DNA from: Ignavibacteria bacterium UBA7675
GTDB taxonomy: Bacteria > Bacteroidota > Ignavibacteria > Kapaibacteriales > UB7675
DNA length: 45,328 bases
Direction: 5' to 3'
Assembly (NCBI GenBank): GCA_002483085.1
Contig: DLHF01000020.1
Coordinates: forward strand, 41,380-86,707
The notes under the pieces are model-generated. The model had not been told where the DNA came from. It worked only from the letters and a program-made list of their open reading frames with translations, and did not search any database. Of this stretch, positions 33,878 to 42,025 are shown one piece after another (the first letter of the stretch is position 1; each line of letters starts with the position of its first letter). The position numbers and the translations under genes were made by a program.

Positions 33878-34966
33878 ATGGAAATTTTCGATCTTCTTCA
33901 ATCCAATGAGCACGAGCAGGTAATCTTTTGTTCGGATGAAAAAGCAGGCCTTCGCGCCATAATAGGGATACACGATACCACGCTTGGTCCCGCTCTTGGC
34001 GGAACGCGCATGTGGATGTATGCAAGCGATATGGACGCGCTGAAGGATGTACTGAGGCTTTCCCGAGGGATGACCTACAAGGCGGCAGTAGCTGGCCTGA
34101 ATCTCGGCGGCGGCAAAGCTGTTCTGATTGGCGACCCGAGGACGCAGAAGACCGAGGCGCTTTTCCGCACCTATGGCCGGTTTGTAGAAGGCATAGGTGG
34201 GCGCTATATCACCGCCGAAGACGTGGGAACATCGGTGCAGGATATGGAGTGGATCAATATGGAGACAAAGTATGTAACGGGCGTAGCAGGGCGCGGCGGC
34301 AGCGGCGATCCCTCGCCTTTTACAGCATACGGCGTGTACAATGGCATCAAAGCATGTGCAAAATTCCGCTATGGCAGCGACTCGCTCGCGGGCAAAAAAG
34401 TAGCGATCCAGGGCGCTGGTAATGTAGCGCAGCACGTAGCTGCTCATCTGGCAAAAGAGGGTGCGAACCTGTTCGTTACGGATATCTATGAAGAAAAAGC
34501 ACGCCGCGTATGCGGAGAAACGGGTGCACAATATGTAAAGCCCGAAGAAATTTACAGCGTTGACTGCGACATTTTCTCGCCGTCGGCTTTAGGCGCAATT
34601 CTCAACGACGATACTATTCCGCAGCTAAAGTGCTCGATTGTGGCAGGTGGTGCTAACAACCAGCTCGCAAAAGAGGAAGTTCACGCACAGGTGCTTGCAG
34701 ATAGAGATATCTTGTACGCTCCGGACTATGTGATCAACGCAGGTGGTCTGATGAACGTGGCTTCTGAAATTGATGGCTACGACCGCGACCGCGTGCTTAT
34801 AAAAGCCGCAGGAATTTACGATATCCTACTGGCAATCTTCAAAAAGGCTCAGGCTGGCGGCATCCTGCCCCACGAAGCATCGAATGCCATTGCCGAAGAA
34901 CGCATCGAAAGTGTCCGCCGTGTAAAGAAATATCATGTCGGTACGCCGACTATAGCTCGGTTCTAA
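33878..34966 (+). CDS. Leucine (Glu/Leu/Phe/Val) dehydrogenase
   Basis: NAD-dependent oxidative deamination of a branched-chain or aromatic amino acid. The 362-residue length fits leucine dehydrogenase. The catalytic region is GPALGGTRMW and GMTYKAAVAGLNLGGGKAVL, where the two lysines bind and deprotonate the substrate. The Rossmann motif is VAIQGAGNVAQHVA. VAGGANNQLA and APDYVINAGGLMNV close the active site. Leu versus Phe or Val specificity cannot be read from this alone. It lies downstream of a repeat and 34 bases upstream of nusB, with which it may be cotranscribed. Confidence 0.9.
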   Translation: MEIFDLLQSNEHEQVIFCSDEKAGLRAIIGIHDTTLGPALGGTRMWMYASDMDALKDVLRLSRGMTYKAAVAGLNLGGGKAVLIGDPRTQKTEALFRTYGRFVEGIGGRYITAEDVGTSVQDMEWINMETKYVTGVAGRGGSGDPSPFTAYGVYNGIKACAKFRYGSDSLAGKKVAIQGAGNVAQHVAAHLAKEGANLFVTDIYEEKARRVCGETGAQYVKPEEIYSVDCDIFSPSALGAILNDDTIPQLKCSIVAGGANNQLAKEEVHAQVLADRDILYAPDYVINAGGLMNVASEIDGYDRDRVLIKAAGIYDILLAIFKKAQAGGILPHEASNAIAEERIESVRRVKKYHVGTPTIARF

Positions 34967-35000
34967 TGCTCAACAGGTTGTACCGTAAGGGTGAATGTAG

Positions 35001-35579
35001 ATGAGCAACCAGAACAATGCAAAAAAGATCAAGGGGACCCGCCGTATTGTGCGGGAGAAGGTGATGCAGATTCTCGCAGCGCAAAATGTGTCTGGCGTGG
35101 ACTGGCATGAAATCTTCGACAAGATATTTCCCTTTGAATTTCGCCTCGAAGAGGTGGAATCGCCAGGGCGCTTGCTCTCTCGTAAAGAGATCGACGAACT
35201 GGAAGCGGATCCCGAGATTCAGTGGGAGTCCGACGATATCGAGTTTGCCAAGGACCTTATTCGCAAGACAAGGCTCCATCAGGACTACGCCGACGAGCTG
35301 ATAAAGCGCTTTTCGCAGAACTGGGAGCTGGATCGCATCGCACATGTAGATCGTATTGTCATGCGTATTGCCATTGCAGAGCTTCTTAGCTTTCCGGAGA
35401 TACCGCCTAAAGTTACGATTAATGAAGCTATCGAAATCGTAAAACGGTATTCGACCGATAAGAGCGGTACGTTTGTCAACGGTATTCTCGATGCTGTGCT
35501 GGACGAGCTCAAAGAGCAGGACAAACTCAATAAGACCGGACGCGGCCTGCTGAACAACCTGCCGGGCGCAGGAGAGTAG
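35001..35579 (+). CDS. nusB: Transcription antitermination factor NusB
   Basis: A 192-residue NusB, slightly longer than the usual 140-160. It opens with GTRRIVREKVMQILAAQ, the arginine-rich BoxA-binding helix, after a short Lys/Asn-rich start. An insertion (ESPGRLLSRKEIDELEADPEIQWESDDI, in parts) accounts for the extra length. The C-terminal half has WELDRIAHVDRIVMRIAIAELL and VTINEAIEIVKRYSTDKSGTFVNGILD, both diagnostic. NusB with NusE binds BoxA RNA during rRNA transcription. A strong terminator follows. Confidence 0.95.
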   Translation: MSNQNNAKKIKGTRRIVREKVMQILAAQNVSGVDWHEIFDKIFPFEFRLEEVESPGRLLSRKEIDELEADPEIQWESDDIEFAKDLIRKTRLHQDYADELIKRFSQNWELDRIAHVDRIVMRIAIAELLSFPEIPPKVTINEAIEIVKRYSTDKSGTFVNGILDAVLDELKEQDKLNKTGRGLLNNLPGAGE

Positions 35580-35600
35580 CAACATGCCGTACACAATGTA

Positions 35601-35638
35601 ATGCCGCCGGAGAATTTTTCTCCTGCGGCATTTTTTTT
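35601..35638 (+). terminator. Rho-independent terminator of nusB
   Basis: ATGCCGC pairs with GCGGCAT, with inner GGAGAA/TTCTCC pairing, followed by eight T. It lies 21 bases after the stop codon. Confidence 0.95.
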
Positions 35639-35703
35639 GATAGTGATGTGCCGCCGGTAGCATTTGCTGCGGGCTGCGACGCTTGCTGAAAAATCCCCTT
35701 GTT

Positions 35704-35719
35704 CCTCTCGGTCGAGAGG
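35704..35719 (+). promoter_or_regulatory. Short perfect hairpin in the leader of the T9SS cargo gene
   Basis: CCTCTC and GAGAGG around GGTC, 81 bases before the start codon. No U-run follows; it could be an operator or leader element. Confidence 0.35.
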
Positions 35720-35800
35720 CGTAGTTTAGAGCCTGATTTGTGGGTGTCCCAACGGATAATAACTCTCACAGATGTGTCCTCAACTTTACCGGACAGAGCC

Positions 35801-37267
35801 ATGAAGCGCATACTTACTACTCTTTTTTGTCTTGTCTTCGCCGGTGCCGCAACGGCTCAGGCTCAGGTTATTCGCATCAGCCGTGTGGATGCCCAGCCGG
35901 AGAAATCGCATTTTGTGACGGCTACCCTTCCCTTTAGTGTAGAAATTGCACTGGAAGGTATCAACAATGTAACAGCAGTGTCGTTTGAACTGCGGTACAA
36001 CAATGCGGGCAGCATTCAGCTCTCGGGGTACTCCGGCGGTAGCTTTGGCTCTAATGGCTTGCTTGTGCTCGATAAGTCCAACCGAATATCTGGCGCAGGA
36101 AGTATTAATATTGGTGCGCTTTCAGGGCAGCCCGCTGGCGGCGGCGGTGTGAACGATCCTATCGTTGTGCGCTTGGACTTTATTACAACACCCGACGCGC
36201 AGCACAATACCAACACGGTGTTCTCCTTTATCAATACCGAGGCAGTGGCTGATGGCTCTATTATCAAGCTCGCTGGTGTGCCGGTGGTGTATAATATCCA
36301 CGGCTTTCTGGATATCTGGCCGGGCGATGCCGACAACAACGGGATTGTGGACACACGCGATATTTCGATTATCGGTCTGTTTTTCGACGATGGTGGAGCA
36401 GATGGACGCATTCGCGGCTTTTCCCGCAAACCCGCCAGTACCGCATGGGCTCCCCAGACCGCATTGGCATGGGACAGTGTGCGCGTAACATATGCCGATG
36501 CCGATGGCAGTGGGAAGGTAGACATCAACGATATGCTTGTTGTGTATGCCAACTTCTCCAAAACACATATGAAGTTTCATGGCAGCGATGGGGATGTAAT
36601 GTCGTCGCGACCTTCTGGCACAGAAGAGGCCGTACTTTCGCCTACATCGCAGCTCGTGCCTGTCACGCTGAGTTCACCGCAGCCGCTACTCGGAGCAGCC
36701 GCCACTATTTCGTGGAAACATCTAGCTGGCAAGTTCAATGTTCTTGGCTTTCAGCGCGGAGAAGCGTTCGGCTCGGGCGAAGGATTTTTTACGAAAATCG
36801 ACAATGCACATCAGTCGGCGCAGTTTGCTGTGGGCAATTTCAACCCCGGCCAAGAAGTTTCGCTCGAAGGTTCTGTGATCTACCTCGCTGTCGAGCCGCT
36901 TACCGAAGAAACAGAGTTTAGCTTTGATATCGAGCGCCCTGTGGGTATTCGCCGCAGCGGTGCCATGGTGCCGCTTGGCGCTACAACATCAATAGAACTG
37001 CCTACAACCGGCGATACAAAAATTGCTGTGTATCCCAATCCAGCATCTGGATATACTGTTGTTTCTTTCGAAGCCACCCGCCCGGGAACGGTTGCGGTGT
37101 CGCTCGTAGATGCTACCGGCCATGTGGTCTATCGCACAGCCGAGCATGTAGAAGCTGGTTCCGTGAACATTCCCGTCGATGGTTCGGCAATTGCAACTGG
37201 TGTGTATTTCCTGATGGTCGAAACCGAATCAGGTACATCCGTTCGCCCCTTTTCTATTATTCACTAA
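35801..37267 (+). CDS. Secreted cohesin/dockerin-like protein with T9SS sorting domain
   Basis: A 488-residue exported protein. The signal peptide ends near residue 22 (ATAQAQ). Residues 22-165 are a beta domain like cohesins (TLPFSVEIALEGINNVTAVSFELRYN, then INIGALSG and IVVRLDFIT). Two dockerin-type calcium loops follow: GDADNNGIVDTRDI at 175-188 and YADADGSGKVDINDM at 231-245. A second beta domain comes next. The last 80 residues are a type A T9SS sorting domain (IAVYPNPASG ... ATGVYFLMVE). Such proteins are exported through the outer membrane and attached to or released from the cell surface. Its TAA overlaps the next ATG by one base. Confidence 0.8.
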   Translation: MKRILTTLFCLVFAGAATAQAQVIRISRVDAQPEKSHFVTATLPFSVEIALEGINNVTAVSFELRYNNAGSIQLSGYSGGSFGSNGLLVLDKSNRISGAGSINIGALSGQPAGGGGVNDPIVVRLDFITTPDAQHNTNTVFSFINTEAVADGSIIKLAGVPVVYNIHGFLDIWPGDADNNGIVDTRDISIIGLFFDDGGADGRIRGFSRKPASTAWAPQTALAWDSVRVTYADADGSGKVDINDMLVVYANFSKTHMKFHGSDGDVMSSRPSGTEEAVLSPTSQLVPVTLSSPQPLLGAAATISWKHLAGKFNVLGFQRGEAFGSGEGFFTKIDNAHQSAQFAVGNFNPGQEVSLEGSVIYLAVEPLTEETEFSFDIERPVGIRRSGAMVPLGATTSIELPTTGDTKIAVYPNPASGYTVVSFEATRPGTVAVSLVDATGHVVYRTAEHVEAGSVNIPVDGSAIATGVYFLMVETESGTSVRPFSIIH

Positions 37268-37989
37268 TGAGTGCACGTACATTACTTCACATAGCAATTC
37301 CGGTTGTGTTTATAGCCTTCCTTGTGCAGAGCTGCGGGGAAGATGAGCCTACGACCAGCCCGGATACACAGAAAGCGCAACTCAATGGGTCAATTGTAAA
37401 AAGCGATGGTAAACCGCTCGACAGTGCAGAGGTTGTACTGTTGTTCCACACTACTTCCATAGGTGTTCCTGCTGTGATCGATCAGTTTGTATTTCCCAAT
37501 CCGGCATCAACACAGGCAACACTGTATTTCTCGGCGCCCACTTCCAATACATTTGTTAATGTAAGAGTGCTCGATCCGCTGATTGGCATTACGGCGGCTT
37601 CTCCTATGAACTCTGTGGTTACGGCTGGCGAACATACTGTGTCATGGGATCTGAAGCAACATCCAGATAGTGCGCGGAGTATTCGCAATGGCTGGTACAC
37701 TGTGCTCATAGATGTAGGCGGACAGGTGAAAACAACGCCCCTGCTTGTGAACTCGGAGAACTCAACAGCATTTGCCGTGAGCGATAGTACGGGCAGATTT
37801 TTTATCGACTACAGATATATCCCGCGCGACTCTACTGCCAACCTGATTGATGATTTCGGTGCTGTGATCGAACAGTTTAGCGTCGTGGACACAGTGACGG
37901 TGTTAGTACGCCGAAAAGACTATACAACGCAGAAAAAGACGATAAGCATCGACCGCTCGAAGACAACGAATGTGAAATTTACATTCTGA
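37267..37989 (+). CDS. Lipoprotein with an internal sorting-domain-like fold
   Basis: A 240-residue lipoprotein. The signal ends in the lipobox LVQSC (Cys22), followed by GEDE. Residues 38-55 start a carboxypeptidase-regulatory-like beta domain (GSIVKSDGKPLDSAEVVLL). This is interrupted by a stretch (residues 75-165) with FPNPASTQATLYFSAP and GEHTVSWDLK...NGWYTVLI. That stretch looks like FlgD or T9SS sorting domains but sits in the middle instead of at the C-terminus. The beta domain then resumes and ends in VTVLVRRKDYTTQKKTI. It is translationally coupled to the cohesin-like gene and may be its surface partner. Its 3' end overlaps the convergent DUF2071 gene by 11 bases. Confidence 0.65.
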   Translation: MSARTLLHIAIPVVFIAFLVQSCGEDEPTTSPDTQKAQLNGSIVKSDGKPLDSAEVVLLFHTTSIGVPAVIDQFVFPNPASTQATLYFSAPTSNTFVNVRVLDPLIGITAASPMNSVVTAGEHTVSWDLKQHPDSARSIRNGWYTVLIDVGGQVKTTPLLVNSENSTAFAVSDSTGRFFIDYRYIPRDSTANLIDDFGAVIEQFSVVDTVTVLVRRKDYTTQKKTISIDRSKTTNVKFTF

Positions 37990-38722
37990 TTGTGTCGGGG
38001 AGCCTCTTGCCTCCTTGCACAACCGACCGCGAACCCTCGGCGACAAAAGCAGTAGAGGGCTTTTTCCTGATAATATCAGCGAATTCCGAGCCGTAGAGCG
38101 CGGCTGCGTCGCAGTCCAATGAAGAAGATTCCACTTGCCACGCGCGCCATTGCGGATGCTCTACCTTGTATTCCACTGTGCTGCCATCCCGCTGAGCCGT
38201 ATAGCCCCAGTAGTGTTCTGTAATAAATTCTTCCTGCGATCCGGGAACCGGCAGCGCAGGTTCTCCTTGTATTGTTGCCGAAAGCGAATTCCAGCGCCCG
38301 CCGTGTTTCCACTCGTAGCGCACTCCTGCACCCGGGCGAAGAGACAATCCCTCATTGTCAATTGCGTGGCGCATTGGCATGGCCACGTAGTTCTCATTGT
38401 ACAGCACGCGGGCAGTGGTAGCGATGGCTATTAGCGGGACAATTTCTTTCACAAACACTACTCCCCTCTTCCATTCATTCCCCTCTTTGCGGCGCACATA
38501 CAACCGCAGGTTCACTTCCTCGAAGTTGCGATGGAAAGGCACCGCTGCCAGATCAAACACTTTTGTATTGAGGAATAAAAAGCCAACCATGCTCACAAAG
38601 GTGCGGTTGTTCCAGAAGTCGATTTCAGTACCAGCGGGAACATAGGGGCGCACAATATCGGGATCAATTTCATAATTGAGCATCACCAGAAAGCGCCATT
38701 CGGCTGAAAGAAAAGTTGCCAT
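37979..38722 (-). CDS. DUF2071 (YqjF-like) family protein
   Basis: A 247-residue cytoplasmic protein. It opens FLSAEWRFLVMLNYEIDPDIVRPYVPAGTEIDFW and continues VSMVGFLFLNTKV and VNLRLYVRR, all family landmarks of DUF2071. The fold is acetoacetate-decarboxylase-like, but the lysine and chemistry are not established, so the function is unknown. Close relatives are widespread in Bacteroidota. It is convergent with and overlaps the lipoprotein gene by 11 bases. Confidence 0.85.
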   Translation of the reverse strand: MATFLSAEWRFLVMLNYEIDPDIVRPYVPAGTEIDFWNNRTFVSMVGFLFLNTKVFDLAAVPFHRNFEEVNLRLYVRRKEGNEWKRGVVFVKEIVPLIAIATTARVLYNENYVAMPMRHAIDNEGLSLRPGAGVRYEWKHGGRWNSLSATIQGEPALPVPGSQEEFITEHYWGYTAQRDGSTVEYKVEHPQWRAWQVESSSLDCDAAALYGSEFADIIRKKPSTAFVAEGSRSVVQGGKRLPDTIRM

Positions 38723-38756
38723 TGCACACCGAGAAGTTGTGATATACTATTGCACG

Positions 38757-39012
38757 GCGGTTGTCTTTCGTGGGTTTGGTCGCTGCACCGTGCTACGTCG
38801 TCCTCGTATTATTCCCATGATAAAACCGCCGCGTATTTGTCATCCGATATCGCCTTTGTAGATACGGCTCCTGATCTGTATCTACTTTCCGCCGTGAGAT
38901 CACCCACAAGCGCAAAGCCTTTGGCCAGAGCCGCAGCGGATGGTGCGACCGGCGACAGCGATGAACAGGGCGCCCGAGCGACGCCCGTGCCACGAATGAT
39001 ATACTTGCAGTT
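38757..39012 (+). repeat. Dispersed intergenic repeat copy
   Basis: The left end is degraded; the core reads GGTCGCTGCACCGTGCTACG. The right end is well kept: TGCGACCGGCGACAGCGA ending GACGCCCGTGCC and ATATACTTGCAG. GGGCG and CGCCC form the right-end stem here. It lies between two minus-strand genes. Confidence 0.65.
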
Positions 39013-39023
39013 CTACCGTGACC

Positions 39024-39563
39024 CTACGGAAAAAGCAAATAGCGGTTGGGGACAGTATCTGTCAGCCAAACATCGTTCTCCGAGCGGTAGAAGAGTATGC
39101 CGTTGCTGTGCATACTGGCTGCATCTACTGTAATGACCACAGGCGTGCCGTGCCTCATTCCGACCTGCGCGGCTGCGAGCGAGTCCGCAGAGAGATGAAC
39201 ATGCTGGCGCGAACCTGCTCTCAGGCCATGCTCTCGAATGCTATCGAGAAAGCGGCTAGCCGTGCCGTGGTAGAGAACCTCGGGCGGAGGCAGGGGGAGC
39301 AGATCGAGGTTTACACTGATAGAATGCCCCTGGCTGGCGCGAATAAACAGGCCGTCGTCGCTGAAGGCAAATCGTTTTTTGTCGTTTGTTTCCACTATAT
39401 GTTGCAGCAGTGGTAGATCGACATTCATACCTTTGCCGTTGAGCGCAGATAGTAGAGCATCAACAGGAGCCCAGCCATTGTCGTCCAGCGACAATCCGGC
39501 TGCTTCGGGCTGATGCCTGAGCACGAGGCTAATAAATTTGCTTATATGCACAAGTTCGTTCAT
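39024..39563 (-). CDS. kptA: RNA 2'-phosphotransferase (KptA/Tpt1)
   Basis: Moves a 2'-phosphate from RNA to NAD, giving ADP-ribose 1'',2''-cyclic phosphate. In eukaryotes this finishes tRNA splicing; in bacteria the substrate is unclear. The 179-residue protein has the N-terminal motif KFISLVLRHQPEAAGLSLDDNGW with the conserved LRH. The ADP-ribosyltransferase half has LYHGTASRFLDSIREHGL and RQHVHLSAD, then VVITVDAASM. These match KptA throughout. Length is normal. It lies 49 bases downstream of comB on the same strand. No RNA ligase or intron lies nearby. Confidence 0.93.
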   Translation of the reverse strand: MNELVHISKFISLVLRHQPEAAGLSLDDNGWAPVDALLSALNGKGMNVDLPLLQHIVETNDKKRFAFSDDGLFIRASQGHSISVNLDLLPLPPPEVLYHGTASRFLDSIREHGLRAGSRQHVHLSADSLAAAQVGMRHGTPVVITVDAASMHSNGILFYRSENDVWLTDTVPNRYLLFP

Positions 39564-39612
39564 AAATAAATTCCTGTGGTTTTTGTAGTGAGAAAAAAGG
39601 TCGGCCTGTCAT

Positions 39613-40317
39613 TTATGCGGCGTTGACATACGCACCATTGAGCAGCATAGGCACTGCGGTGCTGCAATCGAGCTGAGCAGCAATGTCGATATCATCTGGA
39701 AAACCGCGTTCGATAAGCTCGCGACCCGAACTGCAATTGCGGAGTGCACTGCCGAGATTGCGCTGCTCCAGCGAAAAGAGATTTGCTGCGGCTTGGGCTT
39801 CCGGCGACCGCGTTCCTGCCAGAGAGCTAATGATAGCACCTGCACCTATCATATCTTCCATAGCCACGCGCATGCTATTATCTGGCCAGCGTTCGCCTGC
39901 TGCAATGACCGCTATGGAAGTGCCCATACGCATGGCGTATTTCGCCACCACTTTTCTATTGCGCAAGCAGCCTGTAAGCACACATGCTCTATGTGCAGCA
40001 GCTACCGACAGTGCCGATCCATTGGGCGAAGGCAAGATTAAACGTGTGCGTGCAGGAATGCGCAGCAGCGAGACGGGTGCAAGCGAGAATTGCGTGCGGC
40101 TGCGTTGCCGCGAGGCAACAACATGGCCGTCTGGAAGTGCTTCGGCGGGTGTGTCGTAGCCCTGTGGGTACACAATGGCAGAGTTTCCCACAGCGATATC
40201 CACACATGTGGAAAATGACAGGATATCGACAAGGATAACTACATCTGTGTCAAGAGCGGCGAGCCCTTGGGCACCCCACTCAAAGCGAATATCGAATTGC
40301 GACTGGCTAAAATACAT
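39613..40317 (-). CDS. comB: 2-phosphosulfolactate phosphatase family protein (ComB)
   Basis: A 234-residue member of the ComB family, which hydrolyses 2-phosphosulfolactate on the way to coenzyme M in archaea. Bacterial homologues have unknown or sulfolactate-related roles. Visible landmarks are TDVVILVDILSFSTCVDIAV near the N-terminus, the PSPNGSALS loop, and VAMEDMIGAGAI later, the Mg-binding acidic part. A longer frame from a TTG at 40383 would include the operator-like palindrome, so ATG 40317 is preferred. Divergent from the T9SS cargo gene at 40498. Upstream of kptA. Confidence 0.85.
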   Translation of the reverse strand: MYFSQSQFDIRFEWGAQGLAALDTDVVILVDILSFSTCVDIAVGNSAIVYPQGYDTPAEALPDGHVVASRQRSRTQFSLAPVSLLRIPARTRLILPSPNGSALSVAAAHRACVLTGCLRNRKVVAKYAMRMGTSIAVIAAGERWPDNSMRVAMEDMIGAGAIISSLAGTRSPEAQAAANLFSLEQRNLGSALRNCSSGRELIERGFPDDIDIAAQLDCSTAVPMLLNGAYVNAA

Positions 40318-40333
40318 GCTGTGATCTACAACG

Positions 40334-40401
40334 TTTGCAATTGTTGTTACATTGCATTTGGCTGTACAGCTTGTAATGTACAACTTTTACAATTGTTTGC
40401 A
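40334..40401. promoter_or_regulatory. Palindromic operator-like region between comB and the T9SS cargo gene
   Basis: GCTGTACAGC at 40361-40370 is a perfect 10-base palindrome. It is flanked by TACATT (40348-40353) and AATGTA (40375-40380), then by arms with ATTGT/ACAAT and TTTGCA-like matches. The symmetry spans about 65 bases in the divergent gap, as expected for a repressor site or leader structure. Confidence 0.5.
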
Positions 40402-40497
40402 GCACTCTGAAAAAAATGAAGATTGTATCTGAACCTCTCACGGGCATATGTGTACGGGAGTGCAAATCAGCTTCATTGACAAAAAAAGGAGAACACG

Positions 40498-41991
40498 ATG
40501 AAGAAGTACCTACTGTCGTTGTGCCTGTATGGCGCTTTGACGTACTCGGGTGGTTCGGTCCTGTATGCAGGACAGCCCGAAACTGTGCATTCGTACACGA
40601 GGAGTCAGATGGCTCCGGAGTGGTATCGCGAGCAACGCGAGCTCTGGGGCGACCATGTACGAGCTAATCCTACCGACGCACCGGCCTGGATGAACTACTA
40701 CAAAGCGACGCGTTACGCAGGATTCTGCGATACATCGCTCTCGCCGCAGCAGAAGTTTGCACGCCAACAGGCTGTTGTCGACGAAATGGAAAAGGCTGTG
40801 CCGAATTCATTTGAATACCACTATGCCCGGTGGTGGAGCGGCGGCAATAATCCCGACAGGTTCGAGCATTTGCAAAAAGCGCTTGAGCTGCGCGAGGACT
40901 ACGCCGAACTCTCCGACGAGTTTCTCGCCTACTACGAGCTACAGGGCGATACCGAGCGCGTAAAGTTTTTCAGCCAGAAATGGTATGAAACACAAGAAAT
41001 GCCTGCCAGCCTGCTGCAATATCACTACAATGTGTTGATGTCGCTCGAAAAAAACGCAGTGATAGTAACTGCTGGCGACAACGACACGTACCCGATCTGG
41101 CTCTTGCAGCACGCCCGCAATATTCGCCCGGATGTGGTAGTAATGAACGTTGGGCTGATTGGCGAGCCGAAGTATCGCGCAATGATGATGAAGCGTTATC
41201 ACATCGCTGGCGACCAGTCGCTGCTCGACATGGAAAAGCGCTCTGGTGTATCGTGGAGCAGTGCGATGGCGGAATTTCTGCAAAGCGTGGCCGAGAGCAA
41301 TACGGAGCGCCCTATCTACTTTGCGCTTACTACCGATCCCGAGTATCTCCAGCCAATTAGCGAACGGCTGTACACTGTGGGTCTGGCTAATCGCTACAGC
41401 GAAAAGCGCATCGACAATATCGCGTTGTTGCAGAAGAACTGGGAGGAATTCCATCTCGACTACCTCGACAGCGATATCTACGATGAGCGGTATGCTGTTT
41501 TTAACCAACAACTGCTGCCCCAGCTCAACATGAACTACGTCACGCCTGCTCTGCTGATGTACGAACACTACTTGCTGGCTGGAAGGAAGTACGAAGCAGA
41601 TCGCTACAGAGACTGTCTTCTGCGTATTGCTCGGGCAGGTGGGCAAGAGCAGGAAGTACTCAACTACATGGCAGGGCTACAGCCGGACAAGACAGCAGAG
41701 CCGACTGATCAGAGCAATGGGACGGGTGTGGAAAGCAGCACCGTGCATGCCGATAGCGAAAATACCAGGGTGTATCCGAACCCCGCTACTGGTGTTCTTA
41801 CTCTTATCCGCCCAACAGCCGAGCGTGCAGACATCCGCATCGCCGATCTGAAGGGCGCTATTGTCCATACGTCTTCGACAGCCGACCGCTCGGCAACGCT
41901 CGATATTTCTGGTCTTGCAACGGGGACCTACATTCTCCGTATTACGACCGTGCACAGCGACTACAGTACGACATTTCGCATAGAACGATAA
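40498..41991 (+). CDS. Secreted DUF2723-like soluble protein with T9SS sorting domain
   Basis: A 497-residue exported protein with a signal peptide ending near residue 24 (VLYAG). A helical, TPR-like region (about 35-170) is followed by NAVIVTAGDNDTYPIWLLQH and RPDVVVMNVGLI. This resembles the soluble part of DUF2723 (TMEM260-type) proteins, where a GDNDTFP motif is usual. Here the multi-helix membrane half is absent. Further helices (VTPALLMYEHYLLAG) follow. The last 75 residues are a type A sorting domain (TRVYPNPATG ... LATGTYILRI). A strong AAAAGGAG precedes the ATG. The ECF sigma gene starts 34 bases downstream, so the three genes may be one transcript. Confidence 0.75.
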   Translation: MKKYLLSLCLYGALTYSGGSVLYAGQPETVHSYTRSQMAPEWYREQRELWGDHVRANPTDAPAWMNYYKATRYAGFCDTSLSPQQKFARQQAVVDEMEKAVPNSFEYHYARWWSGGNNPDRFEHLQKALELREDYAELSDEFLAYYELQGDTERVKFFSQKWYETQEMPASLLQYHYNVLMSLEKNAVIVTAGDNDTYPIWLLQHARNIRPDVVVMNVGLIGEPKYRAMMMKRYHIAGDQSLLDMEKRSGVSWSSAMAEFLQSVAESNTERPIYFALTTDPEYLQPISERLYTVGLANRYSEKRIDNIALLQKNWEEFHLDYLDSDIYDERYAVFNQQLLPQLNMNYVTPALLMYEHYLLAGRKYEADRYRDCLLRIARAGGQEQEVLNYMAGLQPDKTAEPTDQSNGTGVESSTVHADSENTRVYPNPATGVLTLIRPTAERADIRIADLKGAIVHTSSTADRSATLDISGLATGTYILRITTVHSDYSTTFRIER

Positions 41992-42025
41992 CCCACACGG
42001 TAGAGAAGGTAACCGGGAGAGGTGA

